Shown here: one piece after another, positions 43,501-51,309 of the stretch | How positions within the stretch are numbered: position 1 is the first letter of the stretch | Layout: every line of letters begins with the position of its first letter | The notes under the pieces: model-generated | Told to the model about the DNA's origin: nothing | The model's database searches: none | The model's input: the letters and a program-made list of their open reading frames with translations, nothing else | Made by a program: the position numbers and the translations under genes | Assembly: GCF_947242115.1 (NCBI RefSeq) | Contig: NC_074721.1 | Span: forward strand, 40,306,754 to 40,370,753 | Reading direction: 5' to 3' | Origin: Biomphalaria glabrata | Lineage: Eukaryota; Mollusca; Gastropoda; Planorbidae | Length of the DNA: 64,000 nucleotides

Positions 43501-46280
43501 ACCGTTTTCTGTATTTTTTTTTTCTTCTTTTCCTTTTTTTTCCTGCATTTTGCCTTTCATATTTTTTTTTTTTGAAAGGAAACCTCAGAATTTGCCTTTT
43601 TTTTTTTTTTTTTTAAAGGAAACCTCAGAATTTGCGCTATTCAGTTTTAGCTTTATCATCATAACAACAATATTGTAAATTCCTAACAATAGAAAGGGTG
43701 AGAAATGTGTTTATTTAGTTTTAATAAATAAGATATAGAAGAGGTGCAGAATATTTGCATACTAAATCTAAACATATGTCATACTTCGAAGCAAAGATCT
43801 TCATATCAGCAATTATTGTGTTTTTCAGTTCAAAGGACCTTCTCATTGTGTTTCTCTTCTTCTTGTGACCTTAGACTTTCTTGGAACCCTTGATGAAAGA
43901 TTATTAGCGATATTTAAGGCGAAGTCTTTGATTCCGAAGATAAAAGATTAAGTGCAGTATTTCACTTGACCACGCAACTCCAGTTGCGCTATGCATACTT
44001 TGCCACTTCTGATACAAACAAAGCTGTTGTCTGCAGCAATATCATGGCTTAGCAATATCGCTGGTTTAAAGCACTCTTAAAATGCCTATGAACGCTTTCT
44101 CACCATATTGTCACGATCTTCTCAATCAGGCCTTCTGCAAACACTACTTAACAACACAACAGCACATCTAACACAAGAACTTCGAGCTTCGAGTAACAAA
44201 GTGGCGATTTAATTACAAATACATCGACAGCCAATTCAACACAATTGGCTACGTCAAATTCAAATGCTTTCTTGAACTTAACAGATCTGCCTAACTAAAC
44301 ATTACTAGTCTCTCTAGCTCGTACAGCTACATTCTCGAGGACTCAAAGGTACCACAGTCCTTACTGCCTTGCTGTCCTGGACTCAACTGTCTTTTTAACA
44401 CACTGTCTCTCGCCCGTGAAGGCTCTTGATCACATGACCACAACACAGATCATACATTGCGGTTATTAGCAGTACTGTCCCTTGTCTATCGACAGCCTTT
44501 GACCCGTTGATCTGTGTGATTGGCCTGAGTCGAGTGTATCAGTAGGCCGCACACACATTAACCCTTTCAGTCCGAAACTGGAGTTACAACAATATTGTCT
44601 AAACGACTAAAGGATCATCTCATAAAAATGAGATGAATGCCTAGGCATTTGCTGTAGTCGGAACGATATCGCCCACACATCAGTTCACACCGCCTCTTCT
44701 CCACGCAGCTGATGTATCCAAAGGTGCGGCAAGTGCTGTTACAGTTTGGGGTCAGCGGCGTCGCAGGCTCTGTCAGGGTGTAGCATTGAGTGCTGCTGCC
44801 TAAGGGTCGCCGGATCCGATTTTTCCTTAGGGTTTACCCCCGAAGCTTTTATCGTGATTGGGTATATCTGCAAGGCAACAGAGGTTTCAATTCTGAGTTT
44901 TCCTTCTCCTAGGTGGGTAGCCAGCCAGGGTTAACGAGCCCCTCCTCCTCAATGTTTAATGGTTTAAGCGCCAGTAACACGCTCTCGCCCTTTTACTATA
45001 ACCTGATTCTTCTTCTTCTTCTTCTTCTAGCCAGCTTTATTGCTGCTGAGCTGTGAGCTCTTTTGCAGACTGTGCCAAGGAAAAATAGTGTGCTGTTTTC
45101 TTCAGTTGTTCAGCACTGCCGTACAGGGTGTTGGTTATGTTGGGCTGTAGTGGAAGTAAGGTCTGCCTAAGGTGGATTAGGAAGGGGCATTCAAAGAGGA
45201 TATGGTCTACGGTTTCAAAGGGGTGGGCGCAGTGTCTGCAAAGGGGGAGTTGTGTGGAGTTTATTTTGTTCAGGTGGTAATTTAATAGTGGCGTGTGTCC
45301 TGTTCTTAGTTGGAAAATTGTAGATTGTTCTTTGCGGGGGAGGAACTATCACCTGATAACAAATTTTGTTAGTCCAAGATTGAGTTATGAATGAATTCTC
45401 CATATCATTGTTGCATGACACGAAGTCTATTGTCTGGTTGCAGTGTGATCTACGTCGATACGGAATGTGAATGGGATGAACTGAAAGCCTACGATGGAAG
45501 CAACAGCGACTGTTCTCTGCTGGGCAGTTTCTGTGATAACTATCCACAGACCGTCCAGTCGACCTCCAATACAATGTACTTGACTTTCAACCCTGACGAC
45601 AGCGGCGTCGGTCGAGGATTCCAGGTGTTGTACTCTACCAAGTGTCCCACTGCCAGGTGAGTAGTGAACTTTTATACATAACAAACTAGATGTTATGATT
45701 AGAACATACACATATACACTGACGCAGAAACAAATCTCGTAAAGAACTGTTTTAGTGTTGCATAAGTCTCTCAGCGTCCTCTTATCTTATAGATTACAGA
45801 CGTTACTTCAAATAAAAAAAAAGATAATTATGTCCTAAGGATTTCATGTGTCAATCTAGTCATGCATGTTAATCAATGAATTAAACTTTGCCAAGTCGTT
45901 GGTTTTCCTGGCTAATTCAGGCAACCCATTCCATTCTCTAATGGCAATAGGAAAGAAGGAGCACTTGTACGAATTTGATCTGGCATATAAAATAAGAAAT
46001 GTATCTCTCTATTCTTTTTATCTTTCTCTTTTTCTCTCCCGTCTCTTTATCTCTTTTTCTCTTTCTCTCTTACTTTTTTCTCCCTCTCATTTCCGTCTCT
46101 TTCTCTTTTTTTCCACTCTCTCCCATCAATCTCTTTTTCTCACTCTTCCACGTATCTGTTTCTCTTTTTCTCTCCATACATATTTCTTTTACTCTTTTTT
46201 TCTCCCTCTATATTTCTATGTGTCCTTATCTCTCTTTCTCTCTCCCCCCTCTCTCTCCCTCTCTCTCTCTCTCTCTCTCC

Positions 46281-46312
<32 letters not shown>

Positions 46313-46735
46313 TTCTGCTCTCCCTCGACGATTCTCTAACATATCCTGAACTTCAAAATCACAGTTTTCACCGAGATTCGAACTCGAGATCTCTCGTTTC
46401 TGAAGTCGAGTGCATTACCCCTCACCCACCACGTCCGCATGTATCACTTACAAAGAATTATTTTGACTATTGACTTTTGTTTTGTGACTTTGTTTGACTT
46501 ATAAACGTACGATTATAATAAGAAATGGAATCAGCAGATGACAATTGACATTCCGCTGGCATTTTGATGACATTTTGTCTTTGCTTCCAGCCCTCCAGTG
46601 ACCAACGTCTACCCAAAGATTGGAACCTACCCAAAGATTGGAACCCACCCAAAGATTGGAATCCTCCCAAAGATCGGATCCATTGTTCACAAATTGATAG
46701 ATTTCAAAAAATCTTTACTTTTTCACAAGAAATAA
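32925..46735 (+). CDS. Secreted three-CUB-domain protein, eight coding exons, 403 aa
   Basis: Coding exons: 32925-32994, 33426-33546, 34534-34739, 36714-36840, 39277-39479, 39752-39878, 45444-45656 and 46591-46735. They join without a frame break and give 403 residues. All junctions are GT-AG; the donor of exon 3 (GTTGGT) is weak, and GTTTGG at 34734 would also keep frame. The ATG opens a signal peptide, MPKSLLLVMVQLLMTLSVTLAG. Three CUB domains follow (about 29-130, 134-240, 244-350). Each has the SPxYPxNY start, a W, a (I/V)Y.G-like strand and a TF(S/T/N)-D turn. Every domain is built from two exons with a phase 2 intron in the middle and phase 1 introns at the borders. A 47-residue tail with PKIG repeats ends the protein. 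CUB domains are known to mediate extracellular protein contacts; no protease or lectin domain is present. Possible polyadenylation signals are at 46731 and 46827. Confidence 0.92.
33426..34739 (+). CDS. CUB domain 1 of the three-CUB gene (exons 2-3)
   Basis: Reads CPGGQIKSPNYPHNYDDN, then HWTLTAPTDQRIIL, and after the phase 2 intron NFTKLPALECCCDFLKIYAG and NALFVTFSSDETVSDSGFSA. The position where the other two domains have Cys before Trp (CSW, CEW) is H here, so the first disulfide of a typical CUB is missing, while a CCC run appears in the second half. The intron between its exons contains the 45-bp CRE-bearing array and repeat J. Confidence 0.88.
33684..34085. repeat. 45-bp tandem repeat carrying TGACGTCA, about nine copies
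   Basis: The unit contains GTCAAAGAGTACCTCTGAAG, then TAAGGAGAC(A/T)G and TTGACGTCACA(T/A)TGG. TGACGTCA occurs at 33717, 33762, 33807, 33852, 33897, 33942, 33987, 34032 and 34077, exactly 45 bases apart. It lies in intron 2 of the CUB gene. The open frame across it is a periodicity artefact. Confidence 0.95.
34258..34495. repeat. Dispersed repeat J, copy 1
   Basis: Shares TGTAATAACT, ACTCAACGAGACA, CTAGACTTGGGCGGAAATCG, TGTCAACATCCTTCCTAGTC and CGCCTTCTGCA with 49797-50010. It begins TG and has LTR-like AT-rich edges, but the class is not settled. Confidence 0.55.
34797..34929. other. Possible hAT MITE left end
   Basis: CAGTGTTTCACAAGATATGC with GGAACACTTCGCACATTC resembles the sequence at 13880-14045. 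No right end found. Confidence 0.35.
34930..35160 (-). mobile_element. LINE family 6 C-terminal fragment
   Basis: Shares CATCCTTCAGTCATAAC, TGACTGTGGATCCCTA, TTTTTCGTTCGGCACGC and TTCTTACAGAGCTGAGGCCC with 25905-26232. Confidence 0.6.
35370..35635 (+). mobile_element. LINE family 1 3' end
   Basis: Encodes ERHKDKGTFLVPYAMTNRYK-like residues and AIRAWNGLTESASKTNDVTQ-like sequence, then the terminal block TAACGTCTGTATTTCAT and GATAAG repeats. It lies in intron 3 of the CUB gene. Confidence 0.8.
35636..36049. other. Unassigned intron DNA
   Basis: One CCGGCCCTGG MITE end lies at about 35848. Nothing else recognised. Confidence 0.45.
36050..36330 (-). repeat. Dispersed repeat family G, inverted copy
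   Basis: GTGGCCGAAGGCCGAG, ACGGTCCCTTGAAGAACG and CCCGGGCGCCACCTTGAGG occur in the reverse order and strand of the copy at 9268-9580. Confidence 0.6.
36714..39479 (+). CDS. CUB domain 2 of the three-CUB gene (exons 4-5)
   Basis: First half DCNKYLTNPTGDISSPLYPD, then CSWLIEVPEGNQILL. Second half FVRLELECDSDKVQVYDGKD, then LCTYPSE and NTLYVTFTSDSSTTYPGF. It has all four canonical CUB cysteines. The intron that divides it holds a 2.1-kb satellite which stops about 32 bases before exon 5. Confidence 0.9.
36918..37060 (+). mobile_element. hAT-like MITE left end
   Basis: CAGGGGCAGACTGGCTATATG with GGCCCGAGGGCCACG. The matching right end of the family is at 4063-4181. No partner end before the satellite. 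Confidence 0.4.
37119..39245. repeat. 32/33-bp satellite, about 64 copies, in CUB gene intron 4
   Basis: The 33-bp unit is TCAATCACCACATACATCAC plus TTCTTTGGCTCTG; a 32-bp variant has ACATAATCAC. Common variants are GGATCTG, GTCTCTG and GTCAGTC. 33 is a multiple of 3, so reading frames of up to about 500 codons stay open in several frames on both strands; they are not genes. In the right third of the array the 32-bp form dominates. Confidence 0.97.
39568..39592. repeat. (GATA)n microsatellite
   Basis: About six GATA units in intron 5 of the CUB gene. Confidence 0.8.
39752..45656 (+). CDS. CUB domain 3 of the three-CUB gene (exons 6-7)
   Basis: First half TCGDVLTDSSGSFTSPNYPG, then CEWTIRVQENCVVLL. 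Second half NVIYVDTECEWDELKAYDGS, then CSLLGSFCDNYPQ and NTMYLTFNPDDSGVGRGF. It has two extra cysteines (ENC and SDC) that could pair with each other. The dividing intron is 5.6 kb, the longest of the gene, and carries LINE, LTR and satellite DNA. Confidence 0.9.
39984..40022. repeat. (CT)n microsatellite
   Basis: About 18 CT units in intron 6 of the CUB gene. Confidence 0.95.
40083..40420 (+). mobile_element. LINE family 4 C-terminal fragment
   Basis: Encodes THHDDLPTTLKKRKLKLYGR, SELANTFLQGTVPGKRRKGR and RKRWEDAIKEWTGF, then a DRGK...SCVV-like end: the region after the reverse transcriptase. It is 5'-truncated. Related pieces lie at 16285-16420 and 47865-47975. Confidence 0.85.
40554..40872. 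repeat. Pyrimidine-rich low-complexity region
   Basis: CT and CTTT runs, including a TA-rich patch at about 40588-40604. Confidence 0.9.
40945..41190. other. Unrecognised segment with two overlapping open frames
   Basis: Following a T-rich tract and CAG (40950) the sequence is unusually GC-rich for this intron and open in two frames; one reads TNVEAFWYQLDWNRALCMRH, the other MAVYRWESSKRTRDGEGLVV. I recognise neither. It is probably a piece of a dispersed element, because it lies inside an intron of the CUB gene and cannot be spliced into it while preserving the CUB 3 fold. Confidence 0.3.
41191..41809. other. AT-rich intron DNA
   Basis: A-rich runs at 41215-41265. A tRNA-like AATTCGAATTCATGG at about 41394 may be a SINE remnant. 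Nothing else recognised. Confidence 0.4.
41826..42705. repeat. 42-bp tandem repeat, about 21 copies, in CUB gene intron 6
   Basis: The unit is GGCCATAGGCGAAGTGAATT followed by TGTTGGCCACAAATGAAGTGGA. A second subtype (TGTAGGCCCCAAATGAAATGGA) is interspersed, which shows amplification of blocks. 42 is a multiple of 3, so long frames stay open on the minus strand; they are not genes. Confidence 0.97.
42800..42865 (+). mobile_element. LINE family 1 3' terminal block
   Basis: ATCTTCTTTTTTTTGAGGTA then ACGTCTGTATTTTTTAAG, the usual end of the family, heavily truncated. Confidence 0.5.
43160..43400. repeat. Dispersed repeat K, copy 1
   Basis: Shares TTTATTAACTTACGACAGACTA-like, CTCGCAGTTTCATCAGA and CATCCGCCC blocks in order with 49540-49790. 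LTR-like (an antisense TTTAATT/AATAAA edge), but not proven. Confidence 0.45.
43925..44065 (+). repeat. Dispersed repeat family F
   Basis: GATTCCGAAGATAAAAGATT, GTGCAGTATTTCACTTGACC and CATACTTTGCCAC align with 14560-14680 and with the flanks of the 56-bp array at 7 kb. Confidence 0.6.
44109..44591 (-). mobile_element. Solo LTR of an LTR retrotransposon
   Basis: The minus strand starts TGTTGTAACTCCAG and ends GATCGTGACA, the TG...CA form of an LTR, with ATAT on both sides as a short target duplication. No internal region is attached, so it looks like a solo LTR. A second, partial copy in the opposite orientation is at 30517-30745. Family not identified; the divergence between the two suggests an older insertion. 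Confidence 0.65.
44740..44995 (-). repeat. Dispersed repeat L, single copy
   Basis: The reverse complement of this segment matches 15900-16275 in order (CTACCCACCTAGGAGAAGG, then CAGAATTGAAACCTCTGTTG and TTGCAGATATACCCAATCAC). It holds one partial 72-bp unit where the 15.5-kb locus has six. Confidence 0.7.
45009..45340 (-). mobile_element. LINE family 2 3' end
   Basis: The minus strand encodes RTGHTPLLNYHLNKINSTQL, PLCRHCAHPFETVDHILFEC and AEQLKKTAHYFSLAQSAKEL, and ends with (GAA)n. It ends about 100 bases before exon 7 of the CUB gene. Confidence 0.85.
45781..46000 (-). mobile_element. LINE family 1 3' end
   Basis: Has TTATCTTATAGATTACAGACG and the inverse of the AWNGL and FFP residues. 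5'-truncated. Lies in intron 7 of the CUB gene. Confidence 0.8.
46001..46320. repeat. Pyrimidine-rich (CTTT/CT)n region
   Basis: Low-complexity plus-strand pyrimidine tract adjoining the LINE copy. Confidence 0.9.
46350..46440 (-). mobile_element. SINE family A, head fragment
   Basis: TTTTCACCGAGATTCGAACTC (inverted B box) and CATTACCCCTCACCCACCACG match the head of the family on the minus strand. Confidence 0.6.
46591..46735 (+). CDS. Terminal exon of the three-CUB gene with PKIG coding repeat
   Basis: The exon completes a split Ser codon, then reads PPVTNVYPKIGTYPKIG and continues PKIG at six-residue intervals (PKIGTY, PKIGTH, PKIGIL, PKIGS), encoded by about four copies of an 18-bp repeat (CCAAAGATTGGAACC). 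It ends with a basic, hydrophobic stretch, IVHKLIDFKKSLLFHKK, and a stop. The start of this exon is fixed by the CAG acceptor and the reading frame; a downstream donor that would bypass the stop was not seen. Confidence 0.75.
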
Positions 46736-46740
46736 ATATT

Positions 46741-47185
46741 TATTCTTGCCGTGCTTGTGTTTCAGATCATATAGTTCCAATAGACTCAGAGAAGTATAAC
46801 ATAGAACTAACATAAATACATTCTTAAATAAAATAATGATTAAATTATTTGAAAACGTCTTTGTTATATACGTGTCGTCTTATTACGTCCTCCTTTGAGC
46901 TCCCTGCATCCGTGCCAAAAGTAACAATGAACTATATTTTTTTTTATTCATTTTATCTTGGTTTTCGAAATCTGTTTAAATTGTAAAATAGATAAATCAT
47001 CACTTTTAATTGTAAGATCTAGGTGTTAGTAGAAATCCTTATTAAAAATTGTCTTCCTTAGATTTCAATATTGGGTCAAGAAAGACAACTTTCAAAGAAA
47101 AGGAAAACTTTCGATTTGCTTATTCAAGAATTAAGTCCCTTTCGTAGCTACGCAAAAAGTTGCTGTGACAATGCATTTAAAGGTC
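46741..47185. other. 3' flank of the CUB gene
   Basis: AT-rich, with a possible polyadenylation signal at 46827-46832. No further gene recognised. Confidence 0.5.
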
Positions 47186-47226
47186 AAAACATTGTAACCT
47201 TTGAAACAGTTTGGGAACCACTGGCC
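47186..47226. mobile_element. hAT-like MITE right end
   Basis: ACAGTTTGGGAACCACTGG is a hAT-like terminus; its left partner was not identified. Confidence 0.4.
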
Positions 47227-47244
47227 TAGATCTATCTATCTCTC

Positions 47245-47620
47245 TGTGGGAGTTTACGTCTCGAGAGACGATCTTTTCCCTTTGAAACTTCTTGTGTGAC
47301 TTAAGAGGTCAATCCTTGATACACAGCTGCGATCGCAGGTTGGGCATATATAATCACCAGGCGCTGTTGCATTTTCACCCTTCTTTCTGCTTCTGTAGTG
47401 TATGACATCTGCAATCCGTGACCCTTCCTTTATGCTCTCTCTCCATGTGGATCTATCCAGTGCCACCTCTTCCCAGCTGCTAGTGTCGATTTTGAAGAGC
47501 TTCATGTCGCGTTTGCATACATCCGTATAACGTAAAAGTGGGCAACCAGCGGCTCTCCTGCCTTCAATTACATCGCCATACAGAACGTCCTGTGGACGTC
47601 GACCTACTGGCATTCTATTT
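47245..47620 (-). mobile_element. LINE family 6 C-terminal fragment, best copy
   Basis: The minus strand encodes RRPQDVLYGDVIEGRRAAGC, LLRYTDVCKRDMKLFKIDTS, WEEVALDRSTWRESIKEGSR and a zinc finger, CPTCDRSCVSRIDLLSH. This is the standard end of Ingi/Nimb-like LINE ORF2 proteins. It is open for about 119 codons but lacks the catalytic domains. Confidence 0.85.
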
Positions 47621-48044
47621 TTACTAGATCTAGCAAAAGTTCATTCCGCCATCTTGTAGGTATTCGCAGATATAATCACTGGTATACATTGGTATACATC
47701 TAGATTTTCTAAATCTAAATATAGAGTGGTGATATTTATGTTTCTTCTCGTACTTATCGCGCAGACATGATCCTAGCGAAGGTCAACTTTAGAGAGTTAA
47801 GTCATTTGCGGGGTCTCCAGTCCGACACTCAGAATTTCGACACATTTTGGTCTAAGACATGAATGGACTACAAAGAAAGGGTCATCCGAAGAAAAGCTGG
47901 ATGAACAATGTAAAAGAATGGACGGGCCTCTCTTCATATCATGCTAGGAACAACTGCCCACCGGTCAAAGTGTAGGGATTTTTGGTTTCGCGAACCGACG
48001 CAGCATCAATACGAGGACAGAAGAGATGCGATAATGGGAAATAA
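47621..48044. other. Unassigned DNA with a LINE family 4 scrap
   Basis: At about 47865-47975 the plus strand reads KGHPKKSWMNNVKEWTGLSS, similar to the KRWEDAIKEWTG end of LINE family 4. The rest is unassigned. Confidence 0.45.
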
Positions 48045-48285
48045 AGTTTAGACCTAGTTTAGACTTTAGACCTAGTTTAGACTTTAGACCTAGTTTAGAC
48101 TTTAGACCTAAATTAGATTTTAGACCTAGTTTAGACTTTAGACCTAGTTTAGACTTTAGACCTAGTTTAGACTTTAGACCTAGTTTAGACTTTAGACCTA
48201 GTTTAGACCTAGTTTAGACTTTAGACCTAGTTTAGACTTTAGACCTAGTTTAGACTTTAGACCTAGTTTAGACATAGTCATGTTC
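48045..48285. repeat. 18-bp tandem repeat (TTTAGACCTAGTTTAGAC)n
   Basis: About 13 copies with one shortened unit near 48207. Confidence 0.95.
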
Positions 48286-49139
48286 AAAGCATATTTAAGA
48301 CACATTAGACACATTTAAGAGGCTTTTAGTAGATACTTTTGACAACAATTGTAATCGACACACTAAAACAACATGAGCTTCAATAAACACAATGATTTTA
48401 TTTTAGTCTCTATTTATTCTCTTTACTCCAGCCACTTGTTCTCTCAACTGACTTCCTTTTACACACAGTCCTGACACCCTGCTGTTCACTCAGCCATGTA
48501 CACTCAAGGTCCACTGGTCATTTCATGCACAGGCACACACACTGCACTACCAGACACTCAAAACACATACACTTACTATCACAACTATAAATATTGTTCT
48601 TAAAACCTGTAGACTTTGATAGCGAGCCCCATCAAGGGCGGTCTGGCTTTGTATACATTCGGGCACCCCCGTGGGCCTGCCACCAAATGGACCGGTCGTG
48701 CTACCGACGAATGGGTCACGTTGAATGTAAGTTCTTAAACGAGTTGATAATAAGCTCTTAAAGAGGCCCTCGGTCCGTACTGATTGGCACCCGCCCTATC
48801 TTTTTATAAGCAATCTGTTACAGACTTGACATTGCAATAAACCCACTACTGGCCCTTGTTTCCCATAATGAATTTAACATATGCCCACATATTGTGTTTC
48901 GCGTGACTTTCATTCCCTTAAACATAACAAGCAATTTTAAACGATAAATCGATAAGACTTTAAAACATTCAGTATTTCTTTTATAGTCTTATGCAATTCG
49001 GGTGTGAACATATTCGGATGAATCTATTACGTAGTCATGTACTTCTTGTAGTAACGAATATGTGTCGTATTAGTCAGTATTGATCTATAATATCACTATT
49101 GACCGAAATTGACCTATATCATTTGATATAGAAGGCCTC
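48286..49139. other. Unassigned intergenic DNA
   Basis: 48370-48600 has a CAATAAACACAATGATTTTA start and a C-rich body reminiscent of other LTR-like repeats, but no second copy was matched. No gene recognised. Confidence 0.4.
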
Positions 49140-49273
49140 AACAGTGACCTGCAACGTCACAACCTGTGGGGAGTTAAGACCAAAGGCTCATTGCCACATC
49201 GTACAGCCCTGTGACGTGGCAACGAATTATTGGTTTAAACTACCCACAGGTTGTGACGTTGCAGGTCAGTGTT
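49140..49273. repeat. 130-bp foldback (near-perfect palindrome)
   Basis: The arms 49145-49170 and 49243-49268 are perfectly complementary over 26 bases (GCAACGTCACAACCTG against CAGGTTGTGACGTTGC in the middle). They extend outward with one mismatch, and further pairing occurs inside (TTGCCAC with GTGGCAA). It adjoins a SINE A copy that lacks its head. Confidence 0.85.
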
Positions 49274-49495
49274 CAGGGTCCCGGGTTCGAATCATGGGGC
49301 GGACTGAGATTTTTTTTTTATTTCGGGAGTTCACCCAGCTCTAATGGGTACCTGACATTAGTTGGGGAAAAGAAAAGGCGGTTGGTCGTTGTGCTGGCCA
49401 CATGACACCCTCGTTAACCGTAGACCACAGAAAAAGATGACCTTTACATCATCTGCCCCATAGATAGCAAGGTCTGATAGGGAAACCTTATAAAT
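49274..49495 (+). mobile_element. SINE family A, head replaced by a foldback
   Basis: Begins at CAGGGTCCCGGGTTCGAATC (B box), then CCAGCTCTAATGGGTACCTG, GGTCGTTGTGCTGGCCACAT, and ends near GCAAGGTCTGATAGGG. The A-box half is absent. Confidence 0.85.
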
Positions 49496-49539
49496 ATTGG
49501 CCTACACAGGTTTCAACTTTGATATAGATATGTGTAGAA

Positions 49540-49790
49540 ACCCAAGTTATTATTTCAACAAGATCTGTCACACATCATTATTTCAACAAGATCTACCTCT
49601 CTCTAGGAATGCACTTCTTTCTGTCACACATCTCTCCTTTTCTACTTTCTGCCAGTAGTCATTAACTTCAGCTACGAAAGACAACCTCGTGATTTCATCA
49701 GATTCCATTCAACAACAAAACTATCCGCCCACCTCGACTAAATGTTGCATTAGAAATACGCATATACACCCCTTAACGCAGGCAGAATGA
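49540..49790. repeat. Dispersed repeat K, copy 2
   Basis: CAACCTCGTGATTTCATCAG, TTCCATTCAACAAC and TCCGCCCACCTC align with 43160-43400. Repeat J follows directly. Confidence 0.45.
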
Positions 49791-49796
49791 GGCTTC

Positions 49797-50010
49797 AATA
49801 CTGTAATAACTTATGTGAGACGACTCAACGAGACAAGGATGTTTCTTCACAGGACATCACAAATACATAACAATTTTCCTTTAGCAGTCTCTTCAATTCG
49901 GCTATAGACTTGGGCGGAAATCGTTCTTCTTCCTAATGTCAACATCCTTCCTAGTCTGGTTTCTAGAAGTGCGCACCTTCTGCATTATCTTTAACGGCGG
50001 CGGTGACAGA
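49797..50010. repeat. Dispersed repeat J, copy 2
   Basis: Aligns with 34258-34495 (ATAGACTTGGGCGGAAATCG, TGTCAACATCCTTCCTAGTC). Confidence 0.55.
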
Positions 50011-50309
50011 ACTGGCGATCGGGGTCTGTTTTGATTTAGAAACATTCAATGCTGCATAGGGGTGATCAGTTTTCGGTCTCATCTTTGTGGGGGAAAAAAA
50101 AAGGGGGTGGAAGCTGATAGCTCGTAGACCTAATGGTTGTTATTTAATAAACTGTCAGCTGACTGCTACTTTCAGGTCAGTTGAGTACGCCTCTTAAAAG
50201 TCGGTTTTGGACAAAGAATATTCAGCTAGCCTCGATTATTTGCTTGCCTTGATTCTTTAACATGATTCTTGGTGACGATTTTTGTTAGGATTCTTCGTTG
50301 GTGACGATT

Positions 50310-50700
50310 CTTTGCCAAGATTCTTACCTTGCTACATGTCGGTTTGCTACACGTTTTAGCTTGTCACGATACTTTATTGGCGACGATTCTTCGTTTACCT
50401 CGATTCTTTGTTTGCCACGATACTTTATTGGCGGCGATTCTTTGTTTACCTCGATTCTTTGTTTACCACGATACTTTATTGGCGGCGATTCTTTGTTTAC
50501 CTCGATTCTTTGTTTGCCACGATACTTTATTGGCGGCGATTCTTTGTTTATCTCGATTCTTTGTTTGCCACGATACTTTATTGGCGGCGATTCTCTGTTT
50601 ACCTCGATTCTTTGTTAGTCACGATACTTTATTGGCGGGGATTCTCTGTTTACCTCGATTCTTTGTTTGTCATGATTATTTGTTGGTGGCTATTCTTTCT
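50310..50700. repeat. 51-bp tandem repeat, about seven copies
   Basis: The unit combines GCCACGATACTTTATTGGCG and GCGATTCTTTGTTTACCTCG, themselves related halves, so the array may have grown from an about 25-bp repeat. 51 is a multiple of 3, which explains the three open frames. Confidence 0.93.
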
Positions 50701-51309
50701 TAGCAACAATTCATAGCTAGCAACAATTGTTGGTGGTCGCTATTTTTTGTTGCCGACAAGTCTTCTTTAGAGACAGTACTGTGTCCGTCACGACTCTTTC
50801 TTTCTTCGGCACAATTTTGTTAAGATTCACAGGTTGTGACTCGCAGGCTGATTCATGAGAGATTTTTGACCTTTATTTCAAGCAAATATTATAATCTCCA
50901 TCCTCTTTATATGTTGTGTCCATCTTTCCTTAATTAAAACAATTTATTTGATCTCGTTCGTAATACATTCATGTTTCAAGACTCATAAACCTTGGCAAGT
51001 TATTTCCCTTTTAAAGTGAAAATATTGGTTAGTCGTGCAATGTAATCGATAAACCGATTTTTTTTTTAAACCTTCAAAACTATTTTTTTTTTCTTGTCCC
51101 CTTGTCAATGTAGAAACAATACAGTTCTGTTTTTTGTAAGTCTTCAAACTTTGGTGAAAAATTAACAGCTGTTTTTAAGGTCCTTGACATAGATAGTGCT
51201 ATCTACATACGCCAAATAATTGTGTATAATGAACTTTGCTAAGCAAGTTATATTTTAATTGTAACATTCCATTCTGAGACATTCTCTTAATGCACTAACT
51301 AACCAGGAT
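50701..51309. other. No recognised feature
   Basis: T-rich runs near 51060-51090. No gene or repeat copy recognised. Confidence 0.45.

Noticed and set aside
46467-46690. Minus-strand open frames with GGFQSLG and NLWVGS repeats
   Set aside because: They are the antisense of the PKIG-coding exon of the CUB gene, which is supported by frame and splice sites.
47254-47613. Host zinc-finger protein on the minus strand
   Set aside because: The sequence and its zinc finger match the C-terminal end of LINE ORF2 proteins, with several diverged copies in the window.
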